Assembly: GCA_963695705.1 (NCBI GenBank)
Contig: CAVOHB010000009.1
Span: 186,001 to 250,000 of the forward strand
Origin: JBKPNJ01 sp963695705
GTDB lineage: Bacteria; Actinomycetota; Actinomycetes; Propionibacteriales; Nocardioidaceae
Direction of reading: 5' to 3'
DNA length: 64,000 nt
Under the pieces are notes generated by a model. The model saw only the letters and a program-made list of their open reading frames with translations. It was not told the DNA's origin and made no database searches. A program made the translations under genes and the position numbers. Of this stretch, positions 47,299-56,845 are shown in pieces. Within the stretch, counting starts at the first letter, position 1. Each line of letters opens with the position of its first letter.

Positions 47299-47790
47299 CC
47301 AAAGGAGTCCGACATCGGCAACCTGCCGTTGTACAGCCAGGACCTCGACAACGACTTCCCGCCTGAAGCCAGAGCGCTCAAGGCGTCGATCGCTGCCGTC
47401 GACGCGGTGCTCTTCGTCACCCCGGAGTACAACCGTTCTATCCCCGGAGCGTTGAAGAACGCGATCGACTGGGCGTCCCGACCATGGGGACAGAACTCCT
47501 TCGACCACATCCCAGCCGCGGTGATCGGTGCCTCCATCGGCCAGATCGGCACTGCCATGGGTCAGCAGAGCCTGCGCGGTGTGCTCAGCTTCTGCAACGC
47601 CCGGCAGATGACTTCACCTGAGGCCTACATCCAGTACTCCCCCGAGGCCTTCCGGGCCGACGGCGAGGTCACGAACGTCTCGAGCAATGAGTTTCTCCGC
47701 GCCTACATGGCCGAGTTCCGCACCGACATCGGCATGGTCCTGACCGTCCTGCCACGCCCACAAGAGCCGAGCGACGACGCGACAGGGTGA
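47299..47790 (+). pseudogene. NADPH-dependent FMN reductase, N-terminally truncated
   Basis: Reads DIGNLPLYSQDLDNDFP and then VLFVTPEYNRSIPGALKNAI and AAVIGASIGQIGTAMGQQSL, the flavodoxin-like FMN reductase (SsuE/ArsH/azoreductase type). The first 40 or so residues, with the FMN phosphate loop (GSxR), are absent and a TAG sits just upstream, so it cannot make a normal enzyme. Confidence 0.8.
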
Positions 47791-48512
47791 GCCTTCTGAC
47801 AACGATGACGGCACGGTGTGAAGACGTGGCCAGCTCGGCGGTGTCTTTCCCAAGTCGATCCTGGCGAAGAACTGCGTCGTCCTGGGCGAGGTTCGCCTGG
47901 AAACGACCGGAAATCGTCATGAGGGCGCGTTTCGGCGCATCGATAGATGACGGGATGATGTCGGCGCCGGGGGAGGGGCCGGTCTCTGGGAGCTGCATGT
48001 GGGCTCCAAACGGGTCGGATGGATGGATCCGAACGTCGGCCACAAACCGGCCACTTACAGTCCGACCGAACCCGAGTCACGCCGCAACAATCCGAAGTGG
48101 AAGGCGGCGATATCCCGCGTGAACCCGAGGGAATCCGCGCTCTTCTAGAACGATTCATTGCCGGCAATAGCGCGACGACTACCCAGGCGCTTCCGCCAAT
48201 GTGCATCGCGAAGGGGCCCACCAACTCCTCGCCATCGCATGGGGCAACCGGTCGCTCTGAGAGCTGGAGTTTACGCTTCCCGTCAGCGCAGCGCCGTGGC
48301 GATCGGGTGACGCGGTCATCGAGCACGTCCGCGTGAACGCGGAGAAGGCGCGGGCCGACCGTCTCGTCTGACGCCGTGTCATCAAGGCCACTGACAGATC
48401 GATCCGATGCTGAACCGTTGTTTTCAAACGTTCCTGGGCATCTTGACCAACTATGTGCAGCGTGCCAGAGTTCGCGCACGGGACCGGTCCTGCTCAACGA
48501 CGGGAGGACGGC
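47791..48512. other. Control region of the ABC/amidohydrolase operon, with debris
   Basis: About 720 bases. A frame ending near 48148 reads LWELHVGSKRVGWMDPN and may be a remnant. Another ends DAVIEHVRVNAEKARADRLV at 48370. Neither is assignable. The last 140 bases should contain the operon promoter. Confidence 0.35.
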
Positions 48513-50198
48513 ATGCGGAATCCTGCCAACCCCGGACCGACGCAATCACATTGTTTGACCCTCGGTGTGGCCCTGGCGGCGGCTGCTTCCCTAGCGCTGG
48601 CCGCTTGCACCAGTTCGTCCTCTAGCGGGGGCGAAACACCCTCTGGGGCGCCTTCGGGAGGGTCGAACGTCGTGCTCACCACTCCGAAGGCCTCTGGTCC
48701 GATTGACACGCTCAACTGGGACCTGCCGTACGGCGAGCCGACCACGCTCGACTACGTGAAGGCCGCCGACTACGGCCCGGACATGGTCGTGTCCAACCTC
48801 TGTGACTCTTTGCTGCGGCTGGAGCCGGACTACAGCAGCAGTCCTAGCCTGGCGACCTCGTGGAAGAGCAGCAGCGACCACTTGACGACCACGTTCACGC
48901 TGCGGACCGACGTGAAGTTCTGGGACGGTCATCCGCTGACTCCCGAGGACGTGGTTTATAGCCTCGAGCGGAACATGGACCCGAAGAACGAGCCGGTCAA
49001 TGGCGCGTTCTTCGACCATGTCAAGAGCATCGTCGCCAAGGGGGACGATCAAGTGGTCGTCACCTTCTCGAAGCCTGACGAGCTCTTCATCAAGGAAATG
49101 GCCACCGTCGCCGGTCAGGTCTCCGAGAAGTCCTACACCGAGTCCAAGGGCTCGAAGTACGGCAGCGCCGAGGGGGGCGTCATGTGTTCCGGGCCCTTCA
49201 AGCTCGACTCATGGGAGGCCGGACAAGACATCACGCTTGCCGCCAACACCGACTATTGGGACCCGGAACTGCGACCGCTGGCCAGCAAGGTGATCCTGCA
49301 CTTCATCTCAGACACGTCGACCCTCGCGCAGGCGATCAGGTCCGGTGAGATCCAAGGGGTCTACGAGCTTCCACCAGCCATCTTGCCAGCCGTTTCACAA
49401 TCCGGGGCCGGAAACGTGTACCAGGGCAAGAGTCTTCAGATCTATGAGCTCGGCCCGAACGCACCCGGCCCGATGGAGGATCAGAAGCTGCGTCAAGCGT
49501 TGGGCATGGTGATCGACCGCACCGCGCTGGCTCAGGTCGTCTTCCACGGCGCAGCCGACCCGAACTACACCCTGATCCCGCCTAGCGCGTGGGATCCCAC
49601 TGGGCTGGACATCTACCGGAAGGCGTATGACCAGATCCCCCACCCGGACGGCAAGGACATCGACGCAGCCAAGAAACTGATCTCCGGCGACCCGAACGCG
49701 TCCAAGACCATCGTGATGGCCATCGGGGCCGGGAACCAGACCGGAGTCGACACCGCAACCCTGATCCAGCAGGAGGCGGCGCAGATCGGCCTGACGATCC
49801 AGATCAAACAGATGCAGCCGCTGGAGTTCTCCAGCGCGTTCTTCGACGCCAACGGCCGCAAAGGCGTCGACCTGATGCTGACCCAGGGGTGGGTGGATGT
49901 ACCTGACCCACTCGACTACCTAGGACTCATCGTCCTGCCGGACTCCTACTTCAATTGGCTCGGCCTGAAGAACAACACCGTCGCCTCCTTGGTGGACAAG
50001 GCCCGCTCGAACTATGACGACAAGCAACGAGCCACCCAGATCACCCAGGCCCAGGCCTCGTATGAGCCGACCCAGCCTGAGATCCCGATGCTAGCCTTGC
50101 GCGAGCTGCTCTATATGAACAAGGACATCACGGGTGCGCCGGCCTCGTTCGCGTACATCTTCGAGCCGTCCTTGGCCACCGTTGGATCGGCATCATAG
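48513..50198 (+). CDS. Peptide/oligopeptide-type ABC transporter substrate-binding lipoprotein
   Basis: 561 residues from ATG 48513, six bases after GGGAGGA. The signal peptide LGVALAAAASLALAACTSS ends in a lipobox with the lipidated Cys. The SBP_bac_5 domain follows: SNLCDSLLRLEPDYSSSPSL, FTLRTDVKFWDGHPLTPEDV, YSLERNMDP, KLRQALGMVIDRTAL. Members bind di- and oligopeptides, opines or other amides outside the membrane. First gene of a run of eight in one direction; the permease gene starts 5 bases after its stop. Confidence 0.95.
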   Translation: MRNPANPGPTQSHCLTLGVALAAAASLALAACTSSSSSGGETPSGAPSGGSNVVLTTPKASGPIDTLNWDLPYGEPTTLDYVKAADYGPDMVVSNLCDSLLRLEPDYSSSPSLATSWKSSSDHLTTTFTLRTDVKFWDGHPLTPEDVVYSLERNMDPKNEPVNGAFFDHVKSIVAKGDDQVVVTFSKPDELFIKEMATVAGQVSEKSYTESKGSKYGSAEGGVMCSGPFKLDSWEAGQDITLAANTDYWDPELRPLASKVILHFISDTSTLAQAIRSGEIQGVYELPPAILPAVSQSGAGNVYQGKSLQIYELGPNAPGPMEDQKLRQALGMVIDRTALAQVVFHGAADPNYTLIPPSAWDPTGLDIYRKAYDQIPHPDGKDIDAAKKLISGDPNASKTIVMAIGAGNQTGVDTATLIQQEAAQIGLTIQIKQMQPLEFSSAFFDANGRKGVDLMLTQGWVDVPDPLDYLGLIVLPDSYFNWLGLKNNTVASLVDKARSNYDDKQRATQITQAQASYEPTQPEIPMLALRELLYMNKDITGAPASFAYIFEPSLATVGSAS

Positions 50199-50202
50199 GC
50201 AG

Positions 50203-51144
50203 GTGCTGAGGCTTCTAGTTCGCCCGGTCCTCGGGGGCCTGTTCACCATCCTGCTGGCCAGTGTGGTCATCTTCGGGGCCCTCAGTTTCGCGCCCGGCGA
50301 CCCCGCGGTCGCCCTGGCGGGACCACATGCAACGCCGGGCCAACTGCAGGCGCTTCGCGAGCAGCTCGGCGAAGACCAACCTTTGCTGGTCCGCTATGTG
50401 TCCTGGCTCGGTGGCATCCTGCACGGTGACTTCGGACAGTCCACCCAGTTCCGACAAGACGTCTCGTCCTTGTTGCAGCCCAGGATCGGCGTCACGGTCC
50501 TGCTAGTCACCTACGCCTTCCTTCTGATCTTCATCTTCGGGATCGGGCTCGGACTGCTGCCATCACTTCACCGCTATCTGACATGGCCCGTCGTCGTCAT
50601 TTCCAGCCTGGGGGTGGCGGTGCCGACGTTCGTGGCAGCGCTCATTCTGATCGAGGTCTTCGCCCTCAAGCTCGGCTGGTTCCCAGTCCTCGGGTCAGCA
50701 TCGGGGGGACCGCTGAACCGAATCTGGCACCTCACCCTCCCCGCCATAGCGCTTGCGCTTTCCTGGGCGGCATTCGTGGCTCAGATCTCCCGGGCGAGCA
50801 TCCGCGAGGAGGAGAACCGCGAGCATGTCGAGACGGCGCTGAGCCGCGGCCTGGGCGGGGGGGTCATCTTCCGCAAACACGTCCTGCGTAACGCTGCGGT
50901 CCCCATCGTGACAGTCGTGGGCCTCACCCTCGCCGGTCTCGTCGCCGGATCCATCGTCGTAGAGACGGCCTTCGGCATCGGGGGCATCGGGTCTCTGCTC
51001 GTCGTGTCGGTCTCCGCCAAAGACACCAACGTCGTCCTCGCCATCAGCATCATCTTCGTTCTCGCCTTCGTGGTCGCCACAACCATCGCCGACATCGCGC
51101 AGATCCTGCTCGATCCGCGTGTCCGGGACCGCGTGACCTCGTGA
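50203..51144 (+). CDS. ABC permease, DppB/OppB type
   Basis: 313 residues from GTG 50203. First helix LVRPVLGGLFTILLASVVIF and FAPGDPA are the family beginning, and the binding-protein-dependent permease EAA loop is ETALSRGLGGGVIFRKHVLR. Six helices expected. Pairs with the next permease. The frame is open to 50134 inside the binding-protein gene, but the later start fits the family. Confidence 0.93.
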   Translation: MLRLLVRPVLGGLFTILLASVVIFGALSFAPGDPAVALAGPHATPGQLQALREQLGEDQPLLVRYVSWLGGILHGDFGQSTQFRQDVSSLLQPRIGVTVLLVTYAFLLIFIFGIGLGLLPSLHRYLTWPVVVISSLGVAVPTFVAALILIEVFALKLGWFPVLGSASGGPLNRIWHLTLPAIALALSWAAFVAQISRASIREEENREHVETALSRGLGGGVIFRKHVLRNAAVPIVTVVGLTLAGLVAGSIVVETAFGIGGIGSLLVVSVSAKDTNVVLAISIIFVLAFVVATTIADIAQILLDPRVRDRVTS

Positions 51145-51995
51145 CCGCCGCGTACGCCCTGTCTGTTGTCCCGCGGTGGAGACGCCTCCGTGGGGCAGAC
51201 CCTTTGCTGATCGTTGCCGCGTTCATCCTCCTCGTGATGGTCCTTGTCGCCTGTCTCGCTCCGCTGATCGCCCCCTATGCGCCCAGCCAAACAGACATCC
51301 TCGCCGCCAACCAAGGACCCTCACCCGCACACGTACTCGGCACCGACTCGCTCGGGCGAGACATCTATTCCCGGCTCCTGTTCGGAGCGCGGCTCACGCT
51401 GCTCGGTCCGACGCTGATCATCGCCATCGCCACCGTTGCCGGCGTGGGCCTAGCGATCAGCGCCGTGTGGTTCGGCGGCTGGTACGACACCGCCGTGTCG
51501 CGAGTTCTGAACGTGCTCTTCGCTCTGCCGGGATTGCTGGTCGCGATCATCGCCGTTGCCGTCATTGGACCCGGTCTGGCTGCTCCCGTGGTTGCGCTGT
51601 CGCTCGCGTACATGCCATACATCGCGCGCGTTCTCCGCTCGGTCGCACTGAGGGAACGCAGCCTCGCCTACATCGAAGCCGGACAGCTCGTCGGCTTGTC
51701 CGGATGGGCCGTCTGCCGAAGGCACCTCCTACCCAACGTGATGCCTATCATCAGGGCCCAAGCCAGTCTTGCATTCGGATCGGCCCTCGTCGATCTGGCG
51801 GCGGTTTCCTACCTCGGCCTGGGCGTCCAACCCCCTACCGCGGAGTGGGGTGTCATGGTCGCGAGCGGTCAGTCGTCGCTCCTCAACGGCTACCCGTGGG
51901 AGTCACTGTCCGCCGGTGTGGCCATCATCGTTGTCGTTGTCCTTGTCAACCTGGTCGGTGAGCGACTCGCGCTCAGAGCGGAACGGGCACCATGA
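51141..51995 (+). CDS. ABC permease, DppC/OppC type
   Basis: 284 residues, GTG in a four-base overlap with the first permease. HVLGTDSLGRDIYSRLLFGA is the DppC signature, and YIEAGQLVGLSGWAVCRRHL the EAA loop that contacts the ATPases. The stop overlaps the first ATPase gene. Confidence 0.93.
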   Translation: MTAAYALSVVPRWRRLRGADPLLIVAAFILLVMVLVACLAPLIAPYAPSQTDILAANQGPSPAHVLGTDSLGRDIYSRLLFGARLTLLGPTLIIAIATVAGVGLAISAVWFGGWYDTAVSRVLNVLFALPGLLVAIIAVAVIGPGLAAPVVALSLAYMPYIARVLRSVALRERSLAYIEAGQLVGLSGWAVCRRHLLPNVMPIIRAQASLAFGSALVDLAAVSYLGLGVQPPTAEWGVMVASGQSSLLNGYPWESLSAGVAIIVVVVLVNLVGERLALRAERAP

Positions 51996-52987
51996 CCAGC
52001 CCACTGCTCGAGCTGAAGGCGATCTCGCTCGATCTCCCGGTCCGCGGGCAGCTTCAGCGAGTCATCCACGACGTCACGCTGACAATCGACGCTGGCGATT
52101 CGGTCGGGCTCGTCGGAGAGTCCGGGTCGGGCAAGTCGATGACGGCCCGGACCATCATGCGCCTGGTCAGACGCGGCTGGGTGGCTGGCGGAACCGTCGC
52201 CTTCCAGGGCGAGAACGTCTACGAGATGGACACCCAACGCCTGCGGCGGTTGCGCGGCTCCGACATCGCGATGATCTATCAAGACCCGCGAGCCCACACC
52301 AATCCCGTGCGAACCAACGGCGACTCGCTACTCGAGGGGATGCTGGCTCAGGGACTATCCCGTGACGCCGCCCGCGAGAGAGCGCTCGACCTCCTTGCAG
52401 AGGTCGGGATCCCAGACGGAGAACGGCGCATGAAGCAGTACCCACATCAGTTGTCCGGGGGACTGCTCCAGCGCATCATGATCGCTGCAGCAATGAGCCT
52501 CACCCCTCGACTCCTGCTTGCCGACGAGCCCACCACGGCGCTGGACGTCACCACGCAGGAGGAGGTGATGGCGATCCTGGACGACCAGCGCCGGGACCGT
52601 GGGCTGGCAATGCTCGTCATCACCCACGACCTCGACCTCGCTGCAGCCGTCACCGATCGCATCGCCGTCATGTACGCGGGCGTGCTCCTCGAGGTTGGAC
52701 CGTCGAAGGCTATCCACGGGGCCAGCCGACACCCCTACACCGTCGGTCTGCTCGCGTCACGGCCCGTGGTCGGCAGCCGCTCCCGCATCCGCCCCATTCC
52801 GGGCCGTCCCCTGTCCGCCTTCGAAGTGGGTCCCGGATGCGTCTTCGCCTCGCGCTGCCCCTTCGTTGCCGACATCTGTACGACCGAACGCCCGAGGCTG
52901 CGACGCGTCGGAGACCACCAGGTGGCCTGTCATCGCGTCGAGGAGATCGAGAGCCAAGTGGCTGCCTGGGGGGAGGCGTCTCGATGA
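51992..52987 (+). CDS. ABC ATPase, DppD/OppD type
   Basis: 331 residues. Walker A GESGSGKSM, signature HQLSGGLLQRIMIA, Walker B LLLADEPTTALD and the H-loop ITHDLDLAA are present. The C-terminal oligopeptide-transporter extension GCVFASRCPFVADIC with its Cys residues is typical of DppD/OppD and binds an Fe-S cluster in characterised members. ATG overlaps the upstream stop by four bases. Confidence 0.94.
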   Translation: MTSPLLELKAISLDLPVRGQLQRVIHDVTLTIDAGDSVGLVGESGSGKSMTARTIMRLVRRGWVAGGTVAFQGENVYEMDTQRLRRLRGSDIAMIYQDPRAHTNPVRTNGDSLLEGMLAQGLSRDAARERALDLLAEVGIPDGERRMKQYPHQLSGGLLQRIMIAAAMSLTPRLLLADEPTTALDVTTQEEVMAILDDQRRDRGLAMLVITHDLDLAAAVTDRIAVMYAGVLLEVGPSKAIHGASRHPYTVGLLASRPVVGSRSRIRPIPGRPLSAFEVGPGCVFASRCPFVADICTTERPRLRRVGDHQVACHRVEEIESQVAAWGEASR

Positions 52988-53838
52988 GCCCAACCGCGCC
53001 CGCCGGCGAGATGGCGCTCGAGGTCATCAACCTGCGGAAGGTATTCAGGATCCGCAAAGGCACCACCCCCGGCCACGACGATCTCGTCGCCGTTGACGAC
53101 GTCTCCTTCACGGTCACCCGATCCGGCTCCCTCGCCGTCGTCGGTGAGTCCGGCTCAGGCAAGACCACGCTCGCTCGGATGATTGTCGGGCTGGAGACCC
53201 CGACCAGCGGGCGGGTTCTGCTCGATGGTGAGGTGCGCCGGCCGTCAAGCAAGCGACGCGATCGAGCGGCGCGCGCACGGCAGGTACAAATGGTGTTCCA
53301 GGACCCCTACTCATCGCTGGACCCCAGGCAGACCGTGTTCAAGTGTCTGGACGAGGTCATTCGGCTGCACTCTTCGCTCGCTCGGGCGGGCCGCATCGAA
53401 CGGATCCGCACGCTCCTCGACCAGGTCGGTCTTGACGACGGGCATCTCCGGGTACGCCCATCATCCCTGTCAGGCGGTCAACGGCAGCGGGTGGCGATCG
53501 CTCGGGCCCTCGCCACCGAACCGACGGTGCTCATCTTGGACGAAGCGGTCTCGGCCCTCGATGTATCTGTCCAGGGCCAGGTGCTCAATCTGCTGGCAGA
53601 TCTGCGACAGCAGCTGGGCGTTACATACGTGTTCGTCTCCCATGATCTAGCCGTCGTCCAGCAGATCGCCGAGACCACGATCGTCATGCACCGAGGTCGC
53701 ATCGTGGAGGAGGGCCCGACCGACACCATCTTGACGTCCCCCAGCCACGACTACACCAAACAACTCCTCTCAGCTCTGCCCAGACCCGGGTGGAAACCGC
53801 GCCGCAGGACTACCACCGCATCCACCCAGTCCTTGTGA
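52984..53838 (+). CDS. ABC ATPase, DppF/OppF type
   Basis: 284 residues from ATG 52984. Walker A GESGSGKTTLARMIVGLETP, VFQDPYSSLDPRQTV, signature SSLSGGQRQRVAIARAL, Walker B LILDEAVSALDVS, H-loop VSHDLAVV. The C-terminal Cys extension is absent; the protein ends soon after SPSHDYTKQLLSALP. It completes the importer. Confidence 0.94.
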   Translation: MSPTAPAGEMALEVINLRKVFRIRKGTTPGHDDLVAVDDVSFTVTRSGSLAVVGESGSGKTTLARMIVGLETPTSGRVLLDGEVRRPSSKRRDRAARARQVQMVFQDPYSSLDPRQTVFKCLDEVIRLHSSLARAGRIERIRTLLDQVGLDDGHLRVRPSSLSGGQRQRVAIARALATEPTVLILDEAVSALDVSVQGQVLNLLADLRQQLGVTYVFVSHDLAVVQQIAETTIVMHRGRIVEEGPTDTILTSPSHDYTKQLLSALPRPGWKPRRRTTTASTQSL

Positions 53839-53875
53839 GCGGGAGCCATCGACCGAACCGGAAGGGACTCACGCC

Positions 53876-55090
53876 GTGGTCACCCTCGTCTCCGCGACCG
53901 GCACACCACGAGACCTTTCCCGGATCGGCTACGACGGCACGACCTGGGACCAGCCATGGCACCTGGCGCGGGGTCAGATCACCACCGCGGAGCGCATGCC
54001 GTCCGCGGAACTGGAACCAGGCGGACCCTCGATTCCGATCCCTGCCGGGGAACGGCTCGACGTTGCCCAGCTGACCTTCACCGACCCCCTCACGGGTCGG
54101 GCCATGACCGGGAGCCAGTTCATGGACCGGCGCCTGTACAGCGACGCCCTGGCAGTGGTGCACGACGGACACGTGGTTTTCGAGACCTACCGCAACGCGG
54201 TGACTGAGACAGACCGTCATGTAGCCCACTCCTGCTCGAAGACCCTGACGACGATGATGGTCGGCATCGCGATCGAGGAGGGAATGCTCGAAACGTCCTG
54301 TCCGATGACTGAGTACGTGCCTGAACTCGGGGCCTTGTCCGCCTGGCATCCGGTCACCCTCGAGCATGTGCTCGACATGGCGACGGGACTGGACCTCGAG
54401 GAGAACTACGAAGACCCGGACTCGATGTACTGGAGGTACGCGCATGCCGTGGGGTACTACACGGGAGAATCCGCCGCTACAGGGGACACGCTGGCGTTCG
54501 TTGCGACCGAGCTGACACGGGCTGACGAACTGCCCGGGCTTTCCTTCAACTACGGGTCCTACCTCACCAACCTCCTGCCTATCGCGCTCGCGAATGTCTA
54601 CGGCACGCCGGCGGTCGACCTGTACGAGGACCGCATCTACCGTCACCTCGGGGCAGAGCGACCGGCACTGGTCAATCTCGACCCGGCCGGGAACCCGATA
54701 GTGGAGGGACAGATAAACCTCACCCTGCGTGACTTCATCCGATGGGGCTACCTGCTCCTGAATGACGGCCGATCGCTGGGGGGCGCCCAGGTCATCCCGA
54801 ACAACTGGGTCGAGGACAGCTTTGCGTCATCCCCCGCCCGTGCTGCCGCGTTCGCCCGAGGGGCGGACGCCGAGGCCATGCCAGGTGCGGAGTACCACAA
54901 CCAGACCTGGGTGCTCGAGCCCGGGCGGACCGTGGCCATGCTTGGCATCCACGGTCAGTTCTGTTGGGTGGACCGCGTCTCTCAGACCATGATCGTGGGC
55001 TTCTCCTCGTACCCGGTGCAGACCCACGAGCTCCTGACGTCCACGCTGCACGAGCTGTGGTCCGCGATACGTCGAGCACTTCATGACTGA
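53876..55090 (+). CDS. Serine hydrolase, beta-lactamase/NylB-like
   Basis: 404 residues from GTG 53876. The fold is that of class C beta-lactamases and 6-aminohexanoate-dimer hydrolase. The S-x-x-K motif is Ser119 to Lys122 in AHSCSKTLTTMM, and Tyr226 in SFNYGSYL stands at the place of the catalytic Tyr of NylB (S112/K115/Y215). No signal peptide is seen, so the enzyme is probably cytoplasmic and acts on imported material. The gene follows the importer by 37 bases. Esterase or amidase activity cannot be decided. Confidence 0.9.
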   Translation: MVTLVSATGTPRDLSRIGYDGTTWDQPWHLARGQITTAERMPSAELEPGGPSIPIPAGERLDVAQLTFTDPLTGRAMTGSQFMDRRLYSDALAVVHDGHVVFETYRNAVTETDRHVAHSCSKTLTTMMVGIAIEEGMLETSCPMTEYVPELGALSAWHPVTLEHVLDMATGLDLEENYEDPDSMYWRYAHAVGYYTGESAATGDTLAFVATELTRADELPGLSFNYGSYLTNLLPIALANVYGTPAVDLYEDRIYRHLGAERPALVNLDPAGNPIVEGQINLTLRDFIRWGYLLLNDGRSLGGAQVIPNNWVEDSFASSPARAAAFARGADAEAMPGAEYHNQTWVLEPGRTVAMLGIHGQFCWVDRVSQTMIVGFSSYPVQTHELLTSTLHELWSAIRRALHD

Positions 55091-55152
55091 GTTTGCAAAC
55101 ATGTTGTTGGTCACGCTTGATCAGCAACGTACATGGGTGGGCAGAATGGCCC

Positions 55153-56775
55153 ATGCCAGGCAACCGGACCGCGTTCATCGGGGGGAAGGTCTGGACGACT
55201 GGGTACGGCGCGCCACGTGAGCTCGACGTGCTCGTCGCAGATGGCCACATTGTCCGGGTGGCTCGCTCGGGCGAGCTCGACGTTACCGATGCCCGCGTCG
55301 TGCACACCGCCGGACGGCTCCTGATCCCGGGATTCCAGGATGCGCACGTTCACCCCGGGCTCGCAGGAGCGAACCTGCTCACGTGCGACCTGTCGGGCCA
55401 GCCGACCGAGCAGGGAATCCTCGACCGCATCGAGTCCTACGCCGCAACCCTCCCCGATGACGCCTGGGTCGTGGGAGGAGGATGGGAACGCGAGGTGTTT
55501 CGCCGCCCAGGGCCCACTCGTCAGCAACTGGATGCCGTCACTGCTGGACGCCCGGCATTCCTGCGCTCAAGCGACTGCCACGGCTCGTGGGTGAACTCGG
55601 CTGCCCTGCTGATCGCCGGAGTGGATGCCCACACTGTCGATCCCGAGGACGGGTTCTTCGTACGCGATTCCGACGGTAAGCCCACCGGCATGCTCGAGGA
55701 ACAGGCCATGGCGACCGTCCGAGCGCACATGCCTCCAGAGACGACTGAGGACCAGAAGCGCGCCCTTATGCGTGCCCATGACCACCTGCTGACCCTGGGC
55801 ATCACATCTGTGCAGGACGCCATCGTCGGTGGCGGACTCGGAATGCCGGACCAGATCCCCGCCTACCAGGATCTCCTGACCAGTCGCAGCTGGCAGTGCC
55901 GGCTCACAGCCGCCCTCTGGTGGGACCCCACTCGCGGCGTCGACCAGGTCAGCGACCTGCAGGCAAAGCGCCGGGAACTCGAAGCTTGTGGCGGCCAGCC
56001 TTGGATCATCGCGGACACGGTCAAGATCATGGTCGACGGCGCTCACACGTTGTTCATGGACAGCGGCACCATCCGCGAGGCAACGGTTGCCCTGGACGCA
56101 GTCGGGTTTACGTGCCATTACCACTCGTATGGGGAGCTTGCCACCACGTGGATCCTGGATGCGATCGCGGAAGCCCGAGCCGTCAACGATGGCGGACGGG
56201 GACGCCACCACATCGCGCACCTGATGGTCATCTCAGAGGAGGACTTCCCGCGCTTTGCCGAGCTCGACGTCACCGCCAACATCCAGGCAGCCTGGGGGAG
56301 CTCGGCGGTCATCCACGACATCATGCACCTGACCACGGGCAGCGACGATCCTCAGCTTCGCGAGTACGCGTTCGGACGACTGGCGGCAGCAGGCGCCCGG
56401 CTCGCGGCCGGCAGTGACTGGCCAGTCACCACAGCCGACCCACTGGCGGTGATCCGCTTGGAGGTCACCCGTGGCCGGGATCGCAAGCCGACCGGCGCCG
56501 ACGGCGATCCCGACGAGCTCGACCGCCTGGACCTGCCGACCCTGCTCACGGCGTACACGGCCGGATCCGCCTACGTGAACGGTCGGGCGCTGAGCACAGG
56601 TCGGATCGCTGCCGGCTACGTAGCAGACCTCGCCCTCCTCGACCGCGACCCGTTCCAGGACGACGACTCACTCCGACGGGCCACCGTGGACCAGACATGG
56701 ATCGAGGGCGAGCGCGTGTACGACCGAGAGACAGCCGATCGACGCGGCGAAACCGGTCAGCCGCAGTCCGGGTGA
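55153..56775 (+). CDS. YtcJ-type metal-dependent amidohydrolase
   Basis: 540 residues from ATG 55153. Amidohydrolase-superfamily TIM barrel: metal motif FQDAHVHPGL, the Lys strand TVKIMVDGAHTLFMDSG, HYHSYGELATTWIL, IAHLMVI and the metal Asp in AAGSDWPVTTADPL. YtcJ-like enzymes hydrolyse amide bonds, often N-formyl or N-acyl compounds. The gene lies between the serine hydrolase and a second member of the same family. The two barrels are clearly different (about YtcJ-level similarity only). Confidence 0.92.
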   Translation: MPGNRTAFIGGKVWTTGYGAPRELDVLVADGHIVRVARSGELDVTDARVVHTAGRLLIPGFQDAHVHPGLAGANLLTCDLSGQPTEQGILDRIESYAATLPDDAWVVGGGWEREVFRRPGPTRQQLDAVTAGRPAFLRSSDCHGSWVNSAALLIAGVDAHTVDPEDGFFVRDSDGKPTGMLEEQAMATVRAHMPPETTEDQKRALMRAHDHLLTLGITSVQDAIVGGGLGMPDQIPAYQDLLTSRSWQCRLTAALWWDPTRGVDQVSDLQAKRRELEACGGQPWIIADTVKIMVDGAHTLFMDSGTIREATVALDAVGFTCHYHSYGELATTWILDAIAEARAVNDGGRGRHHIAHLMVISEEDFPRFAELDVTANIQAAWGSSAVIHDIMHLTTGSDDPQLREYAFGRLAAAGARLAAGSDWPVTTADPLAVIRLEVTRGRDRKPTGADGDPDELDRLDLPTLLTAYTAGSAYVNGRALSTGRIAAGYVADLALLDRDPFQDDDSLRRATVDQTWIEGERVYDRETADRRGETGQPQSG

Positions 56776-56845
56776 GTGCAAGGACGAACTGACGGTGGCA
56801 GGTGACAGACTGCGAATTCTCGCGTGACCAACGACTGGAGGACAC

